The notes below the pieces were generated by a model. It searched no databases. It was not told the DNA's origin and saw only the letters and a program-made list of their open reading frames with translations. From Alloascoidea africana (taxonomy: Eukaryota > Ascomycota > Alloascoideomycetes > Alloascoideales > Alloascoideaceae), in assembly GCA_030581615.1 (NCBI GenBank), contig JAKTTT010000033.1, forward strand, positions 62,001 through 126,000: a stretch of 64,000 bases of DNA, given 5' to 3'. This document shows, piece after piece, positions 46,401 to 55,848 of the stretch; position 1 is the first letter of the stretch, and every line of letters starts with the position of its first letter. A program made the position numbers and the translations under genes.

Positions 46401-46716
46401 GCATTGACAATTGCATGGCGTAATCCATTTGGGGCAGGCCATTTGTACTGGAGTTGGGGCTTGAGTTGTGGGTGTGGTTCTGGTTCTGGTTCTGAGTTCG
46501 GGGCAGGAGGAGGCCGTGATCATTCTGATGGTTGGGCATTTGGGCTTGGAGTTGAGAGTGGGGGAGGGAGTGGACTGGATCGTCGACAGTTACAGTTTTC
46601 AGGCCGTGCGCAGTGGGAGCAGTGTGGTCGGAGCCCCATAAGGCCAGATCTGGGTGGAAGAGGTCCTCAGCGGAGCCGGGGGTCGGGCCCAGCAGAGGGT
46701 ACGAGTTGTTTGGCAT
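43414..46716 (-). CDS. Homeodomain transcription factor (PHO2/HOY1-like), highly repeat-rich
   Basis: A 1100-residue protein counted from the ATG at 46716; a longer frame exists only through CTG/TTG codons. The homeodomain is at about residues 269-325 (KRKRANSDQLKVLQREFE, TSVRKQISEQIGMPERSIQI, WFQNQRAKSKKKK) with the invariant WFQN and Arg of helix 3. GlnArg replaces the more usual ArgArg there. Fungal relatives with this type include Pho2 and the Yarrowia hyphal regulator Hoy1. Most of the rest is simple sequence: Met-Pro, Gln-Ser, Asn, Ser, Gly-Met-Gly and Gln-Leu runs. A conserved-looking C-terminal part (LETPLDTLRLMYYHNLVGLV, IFRIAYPFTSISSVRVK, FWTPCDDFSEGRQAS) may be a second domain. It is preceded by an unusual GC-rich leader. 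Target genes cannot be inferred. Confidence 0.85.
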   Translation of the reverse strand: MPNNSYPLLGPTPGSAEDLFHPDLALWGSDHTAPTAHGLKTVTVDDPVHSLPHSQLQAQMPNHQNDHGLLLPRTQNQNQNHTHNSSPNSSTNGLPQMDYAMQLSMPMPMSMSMPMPMPMPMQTPPLHLKDQIPVTAVTMAELYPTRPTQSQSQSQNLNLNLNQASSGPNSVSGPVSGHGPNAGNRKAASYDYHHPNVNVNDPHASSSSSSSSSSTALYAHQVLGMPHHQTQSQAQAQTQNQHQHQMPNPPPLVEHHHISPGTHEKPHQKRKRANSDQLKVLQREFERNQNPPTSVRKQISEQIGMPERSIQIWFQNQRAKSKKKKMLKLATMNNSSSSSTNSSTTTASNANANSNSNSNSNSSSSNCSSSTTTPLTSVSSSTNPSTSSSSTSSAGHGAGAANMNPSTTADGYSSSGIHPLSGPPVSGMGMGMGMGPLGRKNSHSSSISIGYEDHEHEDQQLQLQLQLDMGMGMGLGMGPSPGPGLGGMGLGSAGSNMSRLRRVSSHMSNSSHFSDTSSYAGNDSLAFPLSRSPSSSIASNIYGRRASRSSISMKPLRTVRSISGVGVSMSPRSAAAASSSTGLILPVIGSEVPLGDPIQLSQSQSQSLGMGMGINPQNYNPPPASAPMRSSVSDTSSSNSETSFSSQAPTLLQVQSQAQAQAQTQTQAYGPFNANFFTSNPFSLELQLEMKNNQAASNKLVPESPLLSAGSGSASGSVSGPASASSSASRYLPNSPSYHGHTGSGSGSASGNASWWAPAPMSSYFDTISTAAAANYSTNSTNRNNALKNVANCNGSVDSIQTMKSSHLIPICLTSICIGSWRRVKSPQSLGTGRGTSTSTSMDMDMDLGLELGLELRDYRYDDFDQENNDITANVLETPLDTLRLMYYHNLVGLVCLRTSTITYLFTNDFSGSIGNNGIGNGGGLNRNGSGSGSTSDESGDDELNNSIREDESPLGTNTNKGMMMNKAKNYRRMDQMIFRIAYPFTSISSVRVKSSGDEPSEEDSLLVLRLNEPPQFSIHYPTQTQTQAQAQANATPGSQQQQIGTQFWTPCDDFSEGRQASAAFEQVNGGSGASHVISGSNLANLQLVATELKKHAAKV

Positions 46717-48534
46717 GGGCTTTGCTTTCGGGGCGACGAGCAGCAAAAGGGGCCGGGGGAGAGTGTTGAAGGGACTGTGAGGAACTGGAAGAGGACTGGG
46801 AGGAACTGGGAGAGGGCTCGGAGTATTAAGAGCAGGAGAGGGAGGGCAGAAGGGCAGAAGGACAGAAGAGAGAGGCAGAGGAGGACGAGGAGGACGGCGC
46901 TAAAAGTCGAGATGCAGAGCCTTTGCGTGGGGACAGGAGAACGGCCGTGCGAGCGAGGTGCGAGGTGCAAGTGCAAGTGCGAGGCATGTAGGGGCGCCGG
47001 GGCGGGAGTCTGCCGTGGACGAGCGAGCTGGGCGGGCACTGGAGCAGAGAAGGAGGACGAGAAGGAGGACGAGGGAGAAGGACGAGGACGAGAAGGAGAA
47101 GGAGAAGGGACCAGAGTCCACAGACCAGAGTCCACAGACCGCAGACCACAGCGCTTCCTGGCTGCTGTCCTCCTGTCCTCCTGTCCTCCCGCCGCTGCTT
47201 CCACTTCCACTTACTTCCACCGCTGCTGCTGCTGCTCGGCAGCTGGCCGGCGGCTGACCGGCGGCTGGCCAGACCAGAGACCAGAGACCAGACGGACGCA
47301 AACCAGACGCCCAGGGCCAAACCCACGAGCCCCAGCACGAGCCCCAGCACGAGTGTCTGCGGAGGCCCGGGCTCACACTCACACTCGCACTCACTCTCGG
47401 GCTGGGACAGGCCAACGGGGGAAAAAAGGCAAGGCGCTGCCGGTACAAAAGGTACCAGAAAAAAGAAACAACAAAATGCGGATCGCCTGCATGACGGCAG
47501 ACGCAGGCGCATGCATGGGGCGCACGGGCTGTATGGCAGGTGGGGGAGGGGTGCACGGGTGTCCGCTGCCTGCTGCCTGCTGCCTGCCTGCCTGCCTGCC
47601 CGGAGTCTGCCTGGTCACGGAGCCCGGGGTTCGGGTCCCCCGGTGCTCTGGTGCCCAGGTCCTCGGGGCCGACCCGGTCGCTTGCGCCTGCGCCCGCGCC
47701 CGCGCCCAGATACGAGTCCGCGCAGATCTGCCGCCTGCATGGAGCCGCAGCGCCTGGCTTGCCCGGCCTTCCGCTTCCGGCTGTTGTGCTGCTGCTCATG
47801 GTCCGCCGGTTGCCACGCCAACGTTAACGCCCAACGCCCAACGCCCGCCCAGTTGTTCCGGACGGCAGGGTAATATTTCGGGGACACCGAAAAAAAGAAA
47901 GCACTCGTGCATTTGCAGCGGAAAACTAAACAGAGCAAGCGCCGCCATGTCGGGGAAAAAACGAACAGAACAAGTCCAAAATCCCAACAGATGCTAAAAC
48001 AGGGAAGCGGAATCGAAAGATAAGGCGCCATCGGGAATCTGACTGGAGGGAAAACAACATCAACATTAGTCCGGCTGGTCTGTTGTTGAGAAATAATGAA
48101 ACGCGTTAAAGCTCTCTAGTCAGAACCTGCTCTGTCCATCCATCGCTCATATTTTTGTCAGTTGTTCCTCTCTTCTCTTTACATAATGTCAAGAAGGAAA
48201 AAGAGATCCGCAATCGGTAGAGCTGTAGAGATAGAGCAACAGTTCCTAGCACTCAACGAATGCTGCAAACCCCCAAATGATCCTTGTTATTGGTCCTGTT
48301 CTTCCTGGTAAGCGGTACCTACTCCCGAAATCGAGATTCAAGAAAAGAAGCAAGGAAGAATATTACCAGGCGGTGGAATCTTGCAAGAAGGAAAAAAAGA
48401 AAGGCCAGAGAGAAGAAAAAAAGAGAAAATTTTCTGGATATCGGAGATTTGCTCATGTCCGCTGCTTCTTTTATCTTGTTCAATCGTAAACTTGTCTGTT
48501 ACTTACTTCTTTTCCCTATGCTCTGTCCTGTACT

Positions 48535-48560
48535 GCTCTGCTCTGCTCTGCTCTGCTCAT
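48535..48560 (+). repeat. CTCTG pentanucleotide microsatellite
   Basis: About five tandem CTCTG (TGCTC) units. Confidence 0.8.
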
Positions 48561-48646
48561 GTCCGCCAGCTCGACTCGAAAGCGCCGGTGAAACCAGTGC
48601 AGAACTCCCGTGTTCAAGAAAAGTGTGGCTGTGGCACGTTCTCCCT

Positions 48647-48676
48647 TGCCCTTTACCCTTTACCCTTTACCCTTTG
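48647..48676 (+). repeat. CCCTTTA heptanucleotide repeat
   Basis: About four tandem copies of CCCTTTA; the minus strand reads GGGTAAA repeats. Confidence 0.8.
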
Positions 48677-49266
48677 ACCATTATATCTCGTTATCAAAAT
48701 GAACCTCCCTCGTCTCCTTCTCACACTTCTCCATGAACCAACCTTCCACCATTCAAAACTTTCCAAACCCAAATCAATATTTCTCAGCTTTCCTTCACTT
48801 CCCGGTGTACCTACATGTAATGTATAACCATAATCGCTCACTCACCATATAAAATTTGCTTCCCGTCGCCGCTTTCTAGATGCCTTCTCCTCCTCTTGCT
48901 TGGTCTCATCATGCACACAGCGGATGCCGTTCGGCATTGTCCGTGCCGCGTCTTCTCCCTTTTTGCCACACTTTAATTCTCGAAATTTATTTTTTTTCTT
49001 TTTTTGTGTCCGGACGATCCAATTCTGTCATTTGTCATTTGTCATTTGGTCCTCGATATTGGTTCTGTCCAAACTCAATTCCTGTGCCTTACACCCCAAC
49101 ACCCACCCACTTATCTATTGGTGATCACCCGGCCATGTCCTACCCTAACTGCTCTCCCCAGAAGGCAAATAGTTATAGACTAAAAGGGACACACACTCTC
49201 TCTTCTTTTCTCCATTTGGACTGCTTACGGGGGTCCCACACAAATCGCTAGATAACATTGGGAAGG

Positions 49267-52200
49267 ATGCTTGGACAAAACTTTTCCGGCCAGTTTCGCC
49301 GTGGTAGAACAATTAACATGAGTGGTCGCAGAAAGCCTGGTTCTGGAGGATCCAGAACCTCTGTTCTACACAAGGCTCAACAAGACCGAGAAAAAAGGAA
49401 ACGACAACGAGATGAGGAAAAAGCAGCTATATTTGTTCAGTCCTGTTGGCGAAGAAAAAAAGACTTGGATGCTTGTAGAAAACAGATACGTGCATCTTGG
49501 GACCACGAATTTGGGGTTTTAATTCAACAGGTAGAACCAACTAACCCCATGGTTACAATTACTAAGACTGGTGGTGGCAATCACAACTTTTCTTCACTTG
49601 TCAAATGTCTACGACAGTTTAATTTTTTCTTTCAACCCCTTTCAAACGAATGTGATCCTTTAGATTCAATGAGATTGGGGCTTATCAAAGATCTTTTCAA
49701 AGAGGATACTACTCCATTTATACCAACTTGCCTTCTCAATAGCTTCAAAGCATCCTTACTATCTGTAATTGCTAATAGAAACATTGTGCAAATACGCCAT
49801 CACAGGGACCGAAATGGATTCCTGGATCATATTCTACAATTGCTTATCATTACTCATATAGGAGATGTCCAAGATTTTGAACCAGAACATTTTCCTTATC
49901 GACATGTTCTCTCTGCTTTAGGTGACCTTATCGATACCTTTCACGATCTTGGTATCAAGGCAACCACAGCACTACTGGATGCAATACAATTTTTCGGTGG
50001 GAAAGATACTTCATCATTGGTCCTAGATGTACTTTCGAAAAGATATGCTATAGATGTACTGGGTGCCCAACAATTATCATTTCAAATGCCCTCCATAATC
50101 TCAGCGTTAACAACTCCTGTCGTACAAATCAACCTAAAGTCTTATTTATTAACGATAGATAGGAAATTATACCTCTTGGCAAACTTTATATACCTGGGGG
50201 AATCTCTTCCCATGTCAGTGGACTTGCTAATTGCACTTGAGACTTTGATATCCGCAATAGACACAACTCTGGTATTACCGGATAAGACAGATGGTGATTT
50301 CATTGAAAACCGCTCAACCAGCATCGGCAACAATGAAAGTGATAGTGATGAAAAAGGACCCCCGATTATCAGTGGAAAGAAATCTAAAAACAAATTGGTG
50401 ATATCTGATCCATTCATGCTTGCTAACATTGGAAAATTGTACGAAAGAGACTTTGCAGTTAGCCTATTTCATCTTGTTGATGAGGTAGAACCAACAACAA
50501 ACATAATAGCATTGCTTTACACCTCTCTAATAAGAATAATTCCTTCCAAGAAAAGCCATCTTTTAATTTATTTATGTTTTCATGCGAAACCTTCCCATCT
50601 CTTGAGTTTTTACAACATTGTGAAAAATTCCATTTTTTTCCAAGAATTGATCAATTCAACACAACTCTCTTCAACTGAATTTTTCTCATATTTCTCAAGA
50701 AATGGTGAAATCTGGGCCTCTTTGGTCGTTTTCCTTGAATTTTATTCTTTCTGGATGTTTTTAAGTGTTGATTCCGATTTTTTCAACCCCCAAAAAAACC
50801 CTTTAAACCTTGATCAACTCCAAATTTTTTCAAATTTTTTGAAAAAATTATGTTTCAATCTTATTTGGCATCAATATAATGCGAATAATCAAAAAAATTT
50901 ACCATCCCGTATCGGGAATACGGAATTGACTTATAAAAGTCTCAAATCATCCGCTTTGCAAGTAATGAATCAGATTTATATCCGTGATTCAAGAAGACGA
51001 TTCTTACCCCAAGATTTTTGGATCATGACTTCAAATATAGTCTTGAACAATTTTATGACGGAGGTTGCATTGGAGGAAGATCGACGATATGAACAGGAAA
51101 TGAACGGAGAAAGTGCAAGTGCAAGTGAAAGTGAAAGTGAAGGTGATGATGATAGTGATAATGATAATGATGGGATTCATTACCAACTTGAACGAGCTAT
51201 ATTAAGAAGAGATAGGATACAAACAAGAATCAGACCGATGAAACAACACGTTATAAATACGGAAATTTCGCCCCGTTTGGCAATTCTGGAACAGGCTCCC
51301 TTTTTCATACCTTTTTTCGACCGTGTCAAGATTTTCCAAGGGTTTATTGCTTTGGATAAGGCCCGAAACGTTACAAACCCAGCAAACAGTTTTTTCATAA
51401 TGCTTGGTCAAGCCCAAAGAAGACAAACTATGAATATCAGGCGTGATCAAGTTTTGGATGATGCTTTCACCTCATTCAACACCAATCGAGAATCTTTGAA
51501 ACAACCTTTAAACATTACATTTGTTAATGATTATGGACCAGAGGCTGGAATCGATGGTGGAGGATTGACAAAAGAATTTTTAACTGCGGTATGTGCTCAA
51601 GGTTTTAAACCAGGTGCACCCCTCCATCTTTTCTCAACAACAAAAGATGAGTTGTTATACCCAGATCCTGCAAATGGAATTCCAAATGGATATTTGAGTG
51701 AAGAATCCAGACTGGAAAGGGCGAATAGACTATCCTATATACGATTCTTGGGGAGTATTATTGGGAAATGTCTTTATGAGGAGATTTTGGTATCTGTGGA
51801 ATTTGCACCTTTTTTCCTTCAAAAATGGTACAGCGGTGTAAAATCCCGTAATTATTTTGATGATTTATACTCATTGGATCCAGAACTTCACAATGGTCTC
51901 ATGAAATTGAAAGATTATCAGGGTGATATGGAAGATTTGTCACTTACCTTCAGCATAATTCAGGAATTTGGACAATCTTTTTCAGACAAGTTTATGAAAT
52001 TACAAATGGACCTTAAGAAAAATGGTTCAGAAATCCCTGTTACAAACTCAAACAGACTAGAATATATACATGCAGTTGCAAACTTCAAGCTCACAAACAT
52101 TCTTCGTCTTCAATCGGATGCTTTTTTAGAAGGAATGCATGATATTATATCTCCACTTTGGCTTGGAATGTTTAATCCAACGGAAATCCAAATGCTTGTT

Positions 52201-52557
52201 AGTGGTGGGTCCGCAGATATAGACATTGATGATTTGAAAGAAAACACAGTTTATGGAGGATATCTTGAAACGGACATTACTGTTCAATATTTTTGGCAAG
52301 TTTTAAGGGAAATGGATCCCAAAAACGTTTCAAAACTTATCAAATTCGTCACATCTGTACCAAGAGCACCTTTACAAGGATTCAATATTTTAACACCAAA
52401 ATTCTCATTAAGAAATTCGGGGTCCGATTCAAATAGATTGCCAACTGCTTCAACATGTGTGAATTTACTCAAGTTGCCAGATTATAGAGATAAAAAAGTG
52501 TTGAAAGAAAAACTATTGTATGCTATTAATGCAGATGCTGGGTTTGATCTATCATAA
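49267..52557 (+). CDS. HUL5: HECT ubiquitin ligase, HUL5/UBE3C family
   Basis: A 1096-residue protein from the ATG at 49267 (the frame opens earlier only at a TTG). The N-terminus, RKPGSGGSRTSVLHKAQQDR followed by AAIFVQSCWRRKKD (an IQ-like segment), is the UBE3C/Hul5 signature. The HECT domain fills the last about 370 residues: INFVNDYGPEAGIDGGGLTK-like sequence (GIDGGGLTKEFLTA), FLGSIIGKCLYEEILV, WLGMFNPTEIQMLVSGG and LPTASTCVNLLKLP, with the catalytic cysteine C1064. Hul5 is a proteasome-associated ubiquitin-chain-elongating ligase that acts on misfolded cytosolic proteins. An acidic Ser/Glu/Asp/Asn linker lies at about residues 610-635. It is longer than Saccharomyces Hul5 (910). There is no intron. 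Confidence 0.93.
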   Translation: MLGQNFSGQFRRGRTINMSGRRKPGSGGSRTSVLHKAQQDREKRKRQRDEEKAAIFVQSCWRRKKDLDACRKQIRASWDHEFGVLIQQVEPTNPMVTITKTGGGNHNFSSLVKCLRQFNFFFQPLSNECDPLDSMRLGLIKDLFKEDTTPFIPTCLLNSFKASLLSVIANRNIVQIRHHRDRNGFLDHILQLLIITHIGDVQDFEPEHFPYRHVLSALGDLIDTFHDLGIKATTALLDAIQFFGGKDTSSLVLDVLSKRYAIDVLGAQQLSFQMPSIISALTTPVVQINLKSYLLTIDRKLYLLANFIYLGESLPMSVDLLIALETLISAIDTTLVLPDKTDGDFIENRSTSIGNNESDSDEKGPPIISGKKSKNKLVISDPFMLANIGKLYERDFAVSLFHLVDEVEPTTNIIALLYTSLIRIIPSKKSHLLIYLCFHAKPSHLLSFYNIVKNSIFFQELINSTQLSSTEFFSYFSRNGEIWASLVVFLEFYSFWMFLSVDSDFFNPQKNPLNLDQLQIFSNFLKKLCFNLIWHQYNANNQKNLPSRIGNTELTYKSLKSSALQVMNQIYIRDSRRRFLPQDFWIMTSNIVLNNFMTEVALEEDRRYEQEMNGESASASESESEGDDDSDNDNDGIHYQLERAILRRDRIQTRIRPMKQHVINTEISPRLAILEQAPFFIPFFDRVKIFQGFIALDKARNVTNPANSFFIMLGQAQRRQTMNIRRDQVLDDAFTSFNTNRESLKQPLNITFVNDYGPEAGIDGGGLTKEFLTAVCAQGFKPGAPLHLFSTTKDELLYPDPANGIPNGYLSEESRLERANRLSYIRFLGSIIGKCLYEEILVSVEFAPFFLQKWYSGVKSRNYFDDLYSLDPELHNGLMKLKDYQGDMEDLSLTFSIIQEFGQSFSDKFMKLQMDLKKNGSEIPVTNSNRLEYIHAVANFKLTNILRLQSDAFLEGMHDIISPLWLGMFNPTEIQMLVSGGSADIDIDDLKENTVYGGYLETDITVQYFWQVLREMDPKNVSKLIKFVTSVPRAPLQGFNILTPKFSLRNSGSDSNRLPTASTCVNLLKLPDYRDKKVLKEKLLYAINADAGFDLS

Positions 52558-52870
52558 TAATCTCTGGGCAAATGGTGGAAAGAACAAAAAAGAAAATATC
52601 TGGTTGTTAAAAAAAGTCATATCTATTTTTTTTAGTCTACATATTCATTCGGTCATAGGCATTTGGAATAAATGAAATTTCCAAGAAAGATGAAAGAACT
52701 TGATTAAATCAATAATATATAAAAAAAGTGTCAAATTAATTTGAAAAGAGGATTATATTTGAATTGTTCCAGTTTTGAATTCACATTTAAATCTTTTTTT
52801 TTGGGTTTTATTCCGAACTTGAGCAAACAAAGGCATGTATAAGTTTAGCCTTTATCCAAGTTGGTCGGGG

Positions 52871-53083
52871 TTAACTGGTGAGAGTGTTGGGACGTTCACG
52901 GCCCGCACATTCGGGGGCATCATCGTGTTGAGCTGCTTCTAGAGTGGTTTCTTGATAGTAACCATGAGGAAGTTTGGTCCGTGGATCATTCATTGGCACC
53001 CCGATTTTTGGATCCGTGTAGTTAGTCGACCTGTTAGCAAGATCCGAATTTTGCATGTCCATTAGACACAACAAAAACATCAA
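52871..53083 (-). CDS. Candidate small protein or last exon (unconfirmed)
   Basis: A 70-codon minus-strand frame. Its last about 55 residues (STNYTDPKIGVPMNDPRTKL, then HGYYQETTLEAAQHDDAPE) have balanced, protein-like composition. Just before them is TTGCTAACAG followed by GTCGACTAAC, which could be an intron acceptor with a CTAAC branch point. That would make this the last exon of a spliced gene whose first exon I cannot identify. It may equally be chance. No family is recognised. Confidence 0.25.
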   Translation of the reverse strand: MMFLLCLMDMQNSDLANRSTNYTDPKIGVPMNDPRTKLPHGYYQETTLEAAQHDDAPECAGRERPNTLTS

Positions 53084-53150
53084 TAATGGATATGTTTTCT
53101 AATGAGTGATCAAAAAAGTCCAACAGAAGTGGGTGGGTCTTGAGGACCCA

Positions 53151-53336
53151 ATGGGCAATCAAAAGGTCCAAGAGCGAACCACCATAGTTGAACTCTACTT
53201 GTTGGTCTCAAAGAAAATAGATAATGTGGCAAAAATAATCGAGTCCGTTGAAAGAGTTGTAATAAAAGTAAGAAAAGCAAAAAAAGATGGAGCAAGACAT
53301 ATCCCACTTCTACAAGAGAGTAGAGGAAAGAGATAG
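53151..53336 (+). CDS. Candidate 61-residue protein (unconfirmed)
   Basis: A plus-strand frame from the ATG at 53151 encodes an amphipathic, Lys/Val/Ile-rich peptide (MGNQKVQERTTIVELYLLVS, then KKIDNVAKIIESVERVVIKV) ending in a basic tail. The hydrophobic residues repeat every three to four positions, as in a coiled coil. There is no known family, and the neighbourhood gives no support. Chance is a real possibility. Confidence 0.25.
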   Translation: MGNQKVQERTTIVELYLLVSKKIDNVAKIIESVERVVIKVRKAKKDGARHIPLLQESRGKR

Positions 53337-54531
53337 GTTTGATCCACTCAAGAATCGAGAAATCATTTGAAAAAGGGGGGAAACAAAAGGAATCTCACAC
53401 TTCTACTATCACTACAGGTCTACAATATTCTTGAATAGAACACTTTTTTCTCTAAAAGTAGTAAATATCATCCATAGAACATTGAAGATTGTATCAACCA
53501 CTCTCATACTTTATATCCTCAATAAATACGACGATAAAGTGACATAAAGCCATCCCTAAAATGAAAGAATTATTAGGATTAATAGCTCAATTCTACAAAC
53601 GGAAGAAACATAAACCGAACTTTTTGTATTTCTTTCCAAATGTTTATTGTGCCTTAAAACACAAAATGTAAGAGCTGGAGATAACCTTTGAATCTTTATT
53701 CACTGCTTATTGTCTTCCGTGATGATCTCTTATCGTTGATTTTACCAGAACTAATCCTATCCAAAATCTCCTTTCCTTTGGAAAAATGGCTAATCGAGCC
53801 CCATCTCGTCATCAGTAATACAAATAACAAAAGTTCGAACTACTCTTGAGACTACTATTTAGAAAATCAACAGATTGAAAATAGGCAAGTCTTAACTATT
53901 AGAATGGTGATTGTAAAATCCGGTTTCTATTTTAACTTCTCATTCAGACAATACACACGCTAGGTTAGTCTCAAGATCGTCTACAAAACTCGAAACATAC
54001 TAAATGACATGGCTCAGATAAAGTCCTACATTTCTCGATTCTGAGCAGGGGGAAATTGAAACAAATGTTGGATAGTATATGGGACATGTCGACCACTTTT
54101 AAGACTTCAACTTCTCATGCAACAAAAAAAGAATAGGATTTCAATTGTTGAAATCAATCCTACCACATAAAACTTCGACTGATAGCTGTCGAAACCTATA
54201 AATTTGGGGACAAAAGCACGGTTTCCTATATAAATGGAGCAGATGGTAAACAAAACTACAGAATTGTTTTGAGAGAAGAACATGCTAGTTCATACCCCCA
54301 CGCCCAAGAAAGAAGCTACAAAACGGTCAGATAGATTCCTTGGCCTAACAGATTGATGATAAAATTGGTATATACAATATATAATATTATAGAGTACATC
54401 AAAAGTAGTCGCATGATGGCAAAACAAGAGAGCTCTAAAACAGGTAAGGAGATCCATCCAAAACAAAAAGAAGAAGAAGCAAAAAATGGGAAACACACAA
54501 AACAAACAAAACCAAAAATGCTGTATCTGAT

Positions 54532-55848
54532 CTAGAAAGGTTCATCCGATCCATGCTTATCTAAATATCGGTCCAGAGCACTTAGGGAAAGCTGATATAA
54601 CAACAGCATTATGCTGCTCTGTACACTTGTCCATACAAGTCTGGGGCCAACTCCCGAAAACAGGCCCTTGAGTCCTTCCGTTTTATAAATGATGCTGAAG
54701 CCCTTTATCGTGGAGGATGTGTTTATATATGCAGGAGCCGCTGTGGAAGGAACGATATAGGACTTTGCGTTTTGCGCTTTGGGATTCGAGAGTGTGGAAG
54801 AAGGTTTGGAGGTGGATCCTGGTATCGACACCGGGTTGGACGTCATCTTGAGGCTGTTTTTGCTCTCCCGACCAGCTGCGGATGTTGATGATTGTAAAGA
54901 AGAGGAGGAAGATGGAGTTCGCTGTGTTTGTACTCTAGTCTTGATAACGTCCAGTGGAGTTGTGATTGTTCCCGCCAATCCACCAGCAGCAGATCCGGTT
55001 AAAAGTTCAAGATATATCGGCAGTGTCGCATGCTCGTGCTCATGATCATGGTCATGATCATGATGATCGTGATCCAAAGGTGATTTGTCCCTCTGGTAGT
55101 GGTAAGCGAGCTGTCTGAATCTTTCGTAGAACGCAAATTGTAGCGCTGAAAACGGGAGATCTCTCACAAGTGTTGCCTTGTATCCATAAAACAGCGTTTT
55201 CCAACCTTCACATTCAATTATTGTCCGGATAGCGTCGGATGTGCCCTTGTAGTTATAACCGGAGATGAAAAAAGGGTTGTTATAACGGCCTTGTAATTGG
55301 AGCCGTGTTTTCAGCACTTCGCTCGGGACGTAGACCACGCTGGAGGCAAAGTCTCCAAGGAATCCGGCCACGAGGTATGAAAAGGTATCGTTGATCTGGT
55401 ACTTATTTATCATGAGTCTTTTCACAGACTCATAGGTGCCGAAGAAGAGCACAGTCCCCGGGAAGCTCCCCAGCATTGCCGCCGTGTAGCCACCATAAAG
55501 CCCACGGCGTAGACCTTCCTCCCTCGCTATGGTCGCATAGGCCGTTAACATAGATCTGTACTTTATGTTGTTGGCAGAGCCCTGCTGTCGAGTCTTGACC
55601 GTGTCGAGAGAATGCATCACGGAGTCGCCCACGGCGCCACCGAGCCCGCCAGCCAGCATGACGTGTAACAGCGGGCTCTTGTTCTCGGCCTCGTTCGCCA
55701 GGTCCGGTGCGGTCTCGTCCCGGCATATGGTGGCGCTATCGTGTTGAGGCTTCGTTATATTGGCTCCGGCATGGACACCTGTGGATGGAACTGAAGATGA
55801 AGAAGGCCATAGCGTGCTTGACTGATCCGAGGTAGACGTCAAGCCCAT
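54532..55848 (-). CDS. MME1: Mitochondrial carrier, magnesium exporter Mme1 (YMR166C) type
   Basis: A 438-residue member of the mitochondrial carrier family with three repeats carrying PX(D/E)XX(K/R)-type signatures: the first is degenerate ([11 protein letters not shown]), then [14 protein letters not shown] and [13 protein letters not shown]. The sequence around [61 protein letters not shown] and [19 protein letters not shown] matches yeast Mme1, an inner-membrane carrier implicated in Mg2+ export. Two insertions stand out. One is a His/Asp/Glu-rich loop ([15 protein letters not shown], about residues 259-273) between helices 4 and 5. The other is a Ser/Thr/Pro-rich insert of about 70 residues in the last matrix loop. 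I use the ATG at 55848; the longer frame starts with TTG. The N-terminal 60 residues are Ser/Thr-rich. Confidence 0.88.
   Translation of the reverse strand: MGLTSTSDQSSTLWPSSSSVPSTGVHAGANITKPQHDSATICRDETAPDLANEAENKSPLLHVMLAGGLGGAVGDSVMHSLDTVKTRQQGSANNIKYRSMLTAYATIAREEGLRRGLYGGYTAAMLGSFPGTVLFFGTYESVKRLMINKYQINDTFSYLVAGFLGDFASSVVYVPSEVLKTRLQLQGRYNNPFFISGYNYKGTSDAIRTIIECEGWKTLFYGYKATLVRDLPFSALQFAFYERFRQLAYHYQRDKSPLDHDHHDHDHDHEHEHATLPIYLELLTGSAAGGLAGTITTPLDVIKTRVQTQRTPSSSSSLQSSTSAAGRESKNSLKMTSNPVSIPGSTSKPSSTLSNPKAQNAKSYIVPSTAAPAYINTSSTIKGFSIIYKTEGLKGLFSGVGPRLVWTSVQSSIMLLLYQLSLSALDRYLDKHGSDEPF

Larger units (their letters stand above)
46717..49266. other. 2.5 kb divergent intergenic region; first 1.1 kb very GC-rich
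   Basis: From about 46720 to 47870 the sequence is strongly GC-rich and low-complexity, with plus-strand purine-rich blocks (46800-47110), imperfect CCAGAG/CAGAGA repeats (47108-47300) and CTGCCTGC repeats (47570-47600). The overlapping long frames on both strands (for example 46654..47997) are products of this composition. From 47900 to 49266 the sequence is ordinary AT-rich promoter DNA for HUL5, with a CTCTG run (48535-48560) and a CCCTTTA run (48647-48676). A 41-codon frame at 48186..48311 is noted but not accepted. Confidence 0.6.
52558..54531. other. 2 kb gap between HUL5 and MME1 with small candidate frames
   Basis: No established gene. Two opposing short frames near 52875-53340 have protein-like composition and are listed separately. 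From 53340 to 54531 the sequence is AT-rich with no frame above 70 codons, and I saw no RNA gene or repeat ends. Confidence 0.5.

Noticed and set aside
46654-47997. Long plus-strand open frame (447 codons) over the GC-rich island
   Set aside because: It overlaps the homeodomain gene's 5' end, is open only because of GC-rich low-complexity sequence, is matched by other long frames in the same stretch, and encodes Arg/Ala/Pro-rich filler with no domain.
48186-48311. 41-codon frame starting MSRRKKRSAIGRAVE with a Cys-rich tail, whose stop overlaps a GTAAGC donor-like site
   Set aside because: Possible first exon, but no matching second exon could be found and the length is compatible with chance.
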